Of a stretch of 64,000 bases of DNA, positions 61,307 to 64,000 are shown in pieces; position 1 is the first letter of the stretch; each line of letters starts with the position of its first letter. The translations under genes and the position numbers were made by a program. Below the pieces are notes generated by a model. It saw only the letters and a program-made list of their open reading frames with translations, was not told where the DNA came from and did no database searches. The DNA is from Pseudodesulfovibrio sp. (GTDB lineage Bacteria > Desulfobacterota > Desulfovibrionia > Desulfovibrionales > Desulfovibrionaceae): NCBI GenBank assembly GCA_016744135.1, contig JADGEX010000002.1, forward strand, positions 930,001 to 994,000. Direction: 5' to 3'.

Positions 61307-62240
61307 TCAACAAGGCGAAATCGTTCAGGGGTTTCTCGCCTTTCTCGCCGTGGAGAAGGGATATTCCAATGCCACGATCCGATCATATGGGACCGATCTT
61401 GAACAATTTCAAGTTCACCTCAAGACAAAAAAACGTACGTTGGAGAAGCCGGAGCGGGTGACTCGCGATCATGTGCGTGGTTTTTTGGCAGAGTTGCATC
61501 GACGTCAACTTTCCAAAGCGTCCATGGGGCGGAAGTTGTCGAGCCTGCGTGCCTATTTCAAATATCTTTTACGGCATAAACAGATCGTCAAGGACCCCAT
61601 GGCGGGCATCCGCAATCCCAAGCAGGAAAAACGGCATCCACAATTACTCAATGTGGATCAGGCCGTATCCATGATGGAGGCGGCTGTTGAGCCTGACCCG
61701 GAAGGTCTGCGGGATATAGCTTTGGCGGAAGTGCTTTATGGTTCCGGTTTGCGTATCAGTGAGGCTATTGGGCTGGATATGAATGACGTGGATTCGGATG
61801 TCATTCGAGTGGTGGGTAAGGGGAATAAGGAACGGATTGTCCCTTTGTCCGATGCCGCGATCAAGCGTATTCGTCGATATATGGAACAGCGACATGCCTT
61901 TATAAAGGACGATTATTCCGAGCAGGCATTGTTTTTGAGTGTGCGTGCAGGAAAACGGCTGGACCGGCGGCAGGCCAATCGGGTTATTGCCAAGCTTGGT
62001 AAGCTGGCAGGCCTGCCCAAGGATGTTCATCCGCACATGTTGCGGCATAGTTTCGCTACTCATATGCTTGAAGCCGGGGCAGATCTTCGTAGTGTTCAGG
62101 AGCTTTTGGGACATGAAAATCTGACCACGACTCAACGGTACACACATCTGGACATGCAGCACATCATGCAGGTATACGATTCTGCGCATCCGAGAGCGGG
62201 TGCGAATGAGACTAAGAAAAAAAACAACGATACGGAGTAG
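61281..62240 (+). CDS. xerC/xerD: Site-specific tyrosine recombinase XerC/XerD
   Basis: The 319-residue recombinase has a SAM-like core-binding domain (FLAFLAVEKGYSNATIRSYGTDLEQF). The catalytic domain carries Arg in YGSGLRISEAIGL, Lys in VVGKGNKERIVPL, His-x-x-Arg in HPHMLRHSFATHML, His in LLGHENLTTTQRYTHLD and the nucleophile Tyr in the same segment. Length and motifs are those of Xer proteins that resolve chromosome dimers at dif. No mobile-element context surrounds it, unlike the integrase at 37337. C versus D is not resolved. Confidence 0.93.
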   Translation: MSSTNEKRNQQGEIVQGFLAFLAVEKGYSNATIRSYGTDLEQFQVHLKTKKRTLEKPERVTRDHVRGFLAELHRRQLSKASMGRKLSSLRAYFKYLLRHKQIVKDPMAGIRNPKQEKRHPQLLNVDQAVSMMEAAVEPDPEGLRDIALAEVLYGSGLRISEAIGLDMNDVDSDVIRVVGKGNKERIVPLSDAAIKRIRRYMEQRHAFIKDDYSEQALFLSVRAGKRLDRRQANRVIAKLGKLAGLPKDVHPHMLRHSFATHMLEAGADLRSVQELLGHENLTTTQRYTHLDMQHIMQVYDSAHPRAGANETKKKNNDTE

Positions 62241-62243
62241 ATA

Positions 62244-62750
62244 ATGGAAAATCCCATGGTTCTTCTGGAAACCCCGGAAGGCGAAATACTTATTGAGCTT
62301 TTCCCGGACAAGGCCCCTAAGACCGTTGAGAATTTTTTGCAGTACGTGGATGACGAGTTTTATGATGGAACTCTGTTCCATCGTGTCATCAAGGGATTCA
62401 TGATTCAGACAGGTGGTTTGACCTTTTCCATGGAAGAAAAGGAGACTCGTGACCCCATCGAGAACGAGGCAACCAATGGACTGAAGAACGTCGAAGGGTC
62501 AGTGGCCATGGGCCGTTTGCCCGAACCGCATAGTGCGACTAGTCAGTTTTATATAAATGTTTCAGACAATGCTGATCTCGACCATACGGGCGATGATGAT
62601 GAAATTTTCGGTTATTGCGTGTTTGGTGAGGTGATCGATGGCATGGATGTAGCTGTTAAGATCAGCAAGGCGAAGACCAAGAGCTATCAGGGTTTTGACG
62701 ATGTTCCGGTGGATCCGGTTTCCGTTATCACGGCCCGTCGGTTTGAATAA
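62244..62750 (+). CDS. Cyclophilin-type peptidyl-prolyl cis-trans isomerase
   Basis: The 168-residue cytosolic protein (no signal peptide) has the cyclophilin core: KAPKTVENFLQYVDDEFYDGTLFHRVIKGFMIQTGG, SATSQFYINVSDN, YCVFGEVIDGMDV. The catalytic Arg lies in FHRVIKGF. It assists protein folding at Xaa-Pro bonds, like PpiB. It begins 3 bp after the xer stop and ends before a terminator. Confidence 0.95.
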   Translation: MENPMVLLETPEGEILIELFPDKAPKTVENFLQYVDDEFYDGTLFHRVIKGFMIQTGGLTFSMEEKETRDPIENEATNGLKNVEGSVAMGRLPEPHSATSQFYINVSDNADLDHTGDDDEIFGYCVFGEVIDGMDVAVKISKAKTKSYQGFDDVPVDPVSVITARRFE

Positions 62751-62768
62751 TCGGCAGAAATAGGCGTA

Positions 62769-62806
62769 TTAAAAAAGGCGAGACCAAATGGTCTCGCCTT
62801 TTTTAA
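62769..62806. terminator. Bidirectional terminator
   Basis: TTAAAAAAGGCGAGACC pairs with GGTCTCGCCTTTTTTAA around AAAT, between the convergent cyclophilin and nitronate monooxygenase genes. Confidence 0.9.
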
Positions 62807-62823
62807 TGTTTTGTGAGTTTTTG

Positions 62824-63948
62824 TTATGAACGGAATTTTTTTTCCGCTTCCTCATATTTTCTTTCTGCTTCTTCCTTGAGACCGTTCATGAGTTCTTTCA
62901 CGGTAACGATCTTGTCTACTAGATAGGCGTTGGCGCCGGCAAAGACAAAACCGTGTTTGAGCTTGCCTTTGTAAGCATTTACCAGCGCTTGGGCGATGCA
63001 GTACGGGGATTTTTCTTCGGCGCACGAGTGCAGGCATTTGTGCACGCATTTCTTGGGTTTTTTCAACCCACTGGATACGGCGTCGAGGAAACTGTTTTTA
63101 AGTGCACGACCTGGCATGCCAACAGGGCTTTTGATGATGGTTACGTCTTCTTTCTTTGCGTTGATGTATGCCTGCTTAAAGGCTTCATCTGCATCGCATT
63201 CTTCTGTTGCCACAAAACGGGTACCCATCTGGACGCCTGATGCACCCATTTCAAGGTATTTGGCGATATCTTCGCCGGTATACACTCCGCCTGCAGCGAT
63301 AACAGGAATGTTTTTGTGGTGAGATTCTTTGTATGGATCTACGACATTCACGACATCAGAAACGATGTTTTCAAGCTGGAACTTCGGATCGTCGATCTGT
63401 TCAGCCTTGAAGCCGAGGTGGCCGCCGGCCTTGGGTCCTTCAACCACAAAACCGTCGGGCAGGTAATCAAACCTGTTCAGCCATTTGCGGCACAGAATGG
63501 AAGCCGCACGGCCAGAGGAAACGATAGGGATCAGTTTGGTGCGCATGTCGTCCTTCATCTCTTCGGACATTTCGCGAAGATAGCCCGGCAGGTCCAGAGG
63601 GAGTCCTGCGCCGGAGATGATAACATCCACTTTTTCGCGGATGGAAGTGCGGACCATGTCACCGTAGTTGGTCAGTGCGCACATGATGTTCACGCCGAGC
63701 AGACCATCGGTCATTTTGGCGCGAGCTTTGCGGATTTCATCAATAAGTCCTTGATGGTCGGCCGCTACAGGGTCCGTGGCACGTTTAGGATCACGCATGC
63801 CGATCATGGATGTGGCTATGACGCCAACGCCGCCTTCATTGGCAACGGCGCTTGCCAAGCCGGAAAGGGATATGCCGACACCCATGCCGCCCTGAATGAT
63901 GGGGAGCTTGGCAGTCAGGTCACCGAAAGTAAGATTCGGAAGTTTCAT
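62824..63948 (-). CDS. Nitronate monooxygenase / FabK-like flavoprotein
   Basis: The 374-residue TIM-barrel flavoprotein has PIIQGGMGVGISLSGLASAVANEGGVGVI, VIISGAGLPLDLP, VEGPKAGGHLGF, IPVIAAGGVYTGEDIAKYLEMGASGVQMGTRFVATEECDA. This is the 2-nitropropane dioxygenase/FabK family that binds FMN. An added C-terminal cysteine cluster (CVHKCLHSCAEEKSPYC) could bind a metal or iron-sulfur cluster. The substrate is unknown, and in an anaerobe a reductase role may be more likely than oxygenation. A GGTAACCCC-type leader precedes the ATG at 63948; nothing else is seen up to the window end. Confidence 0.88.
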   Translation of the reverse strand: MKLPNLTFGDLTAKLPIIQGGMGVGISLSGLASAVANEGGVGVIATSMIGMRDPKRATDPVAADHQGLIDEIRKARAKMTDGLLGVNIMCALTNYGDMVRTSIREKVDVIISGAGLPLDLPGYLREMSEEMKDDMRTKLIPIVSSGRAASILCRKWLNRFDYLPDGFVVEGPKAGGHLGFKAEQIDDPKFQLENIVSDVVNVVDPYKESHHKNIPVIAAGGVYTGEDIAKYLEMGASGVQMGTRFVATEECDADEAFKQAYINAKKEDVTIIKSPVGMPGRALKNSFLDAVSSGLKKPKKCVHKCLHSCAEEKSPYCIAQALVNAYKGKLKHGFVFAGANAYLVDKIVTVKELMNGLKEEAERKYEEAEKKFRS

Positions 63949-64000
63949 TGGGGTTACCTCATATTTTTCTGAAGATACGCTCGTGTGCTTGATAATGCAA

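Noticed and set aside
61281-62240. Xer-type recombinase as a third mobile-element integrase
   Set aside because: It has Xer length and motifs, lies in a housekeeping operon, and no att repeat flanks it.
1-64000. CRISPR array, rRNA operon or replication origin
   Set aside because: No regularly spaced repeats, no rRNA-like sequence and no DnaA-box cluster were noticed on reading the window.

Overview
The window looks like chromosomal DNA of a sulfate-reducing Desulfovibrionales bacterium (Desulfovibrio / Pseudodesulfovibrio type). The evidence is a periplasmic tetraheme cytochrome c3, a single-chain iron-sulfur L-serine dehydratase, an amino-acid ABC transporter with a fused double permease, a NifX-like/permease fusion and a chemotaxis operon with a very large CheA. 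This is inferred from gene content; no 16S or other phylogenetic marker was examined.

Layout. 1-18.2 kb is ordinary backbone: the 5' part of a SWIM/SNF2 helicase, a peptide-binding lipoprotein, RelA/SpoT, cytochrome c3, a serine dehydratase next to an amino-acid ABC transporter, a TPR glycosyltransferase, two envelope proteins, an exported nickel superoxide dismutase and a two-gene permease. 47.7-64 kb is backbone again: tRNA-Pro(CGG), a chemotaxis operon (cheB, HEAT protein, cheR, cheY, cheA), a membrane protein, CpoB/YbgF, DprA, a half-size GDT1 transporter, an HDOD and a GGDEF protein, XerC/D, cyclophilin and a nitronate monooxygenase-like enzyme.

Between them, 18.3-47.7 kb appears to be two islands in tandem in the 3' end of tRNA-Pro(CGG). 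The intact tRNA is at 47724-47800. A perfect 62-bp copy of its 3' half lies at 36500-36561 and a diverged copy at 18299-18354, and a terminator hairpin accompanies each copy. Island A (about 18.3-36.5 kb) is older. It carries a two-component system, a divergent RND efflux operon, and a Fur-box-associated iron-uptake region with a TtpC-type TonB2 energiser (DUF3450, TtpC/ExbB, ExbB, ExbD, TonB, TPR). That region is decaying: its receptor is an in-frame chimera of an AraC-type sensor domain and a plug-less TonB receptor barrel, its DUF4198 gene carries a nonsense codon and a frameshift, and matching inverted IS3-type ends plus a dead transposase flank it.

Island B (36.5-47.7 kb) is a compact integrative element. 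It has a tyrosine integrase, an AlpA/excisionase-like HTH, a replication-type HTH protein and two antiviral modules. One is a Gabija-like pair (OLD-type ATPase/TOPRIM nuclease plus UvrD-like helicase). The other is a prokaryotic viperin (pVip) in a tight three-gene operon, preceded by a RelE/ParE-like small protein and followed by an unrecognised 640-residue protein with a TPR and a Cys cluster. The viperin operon is the most interesting candidate system, because its two partner genes are not the nucleotide kinases usually reported beside viperins.
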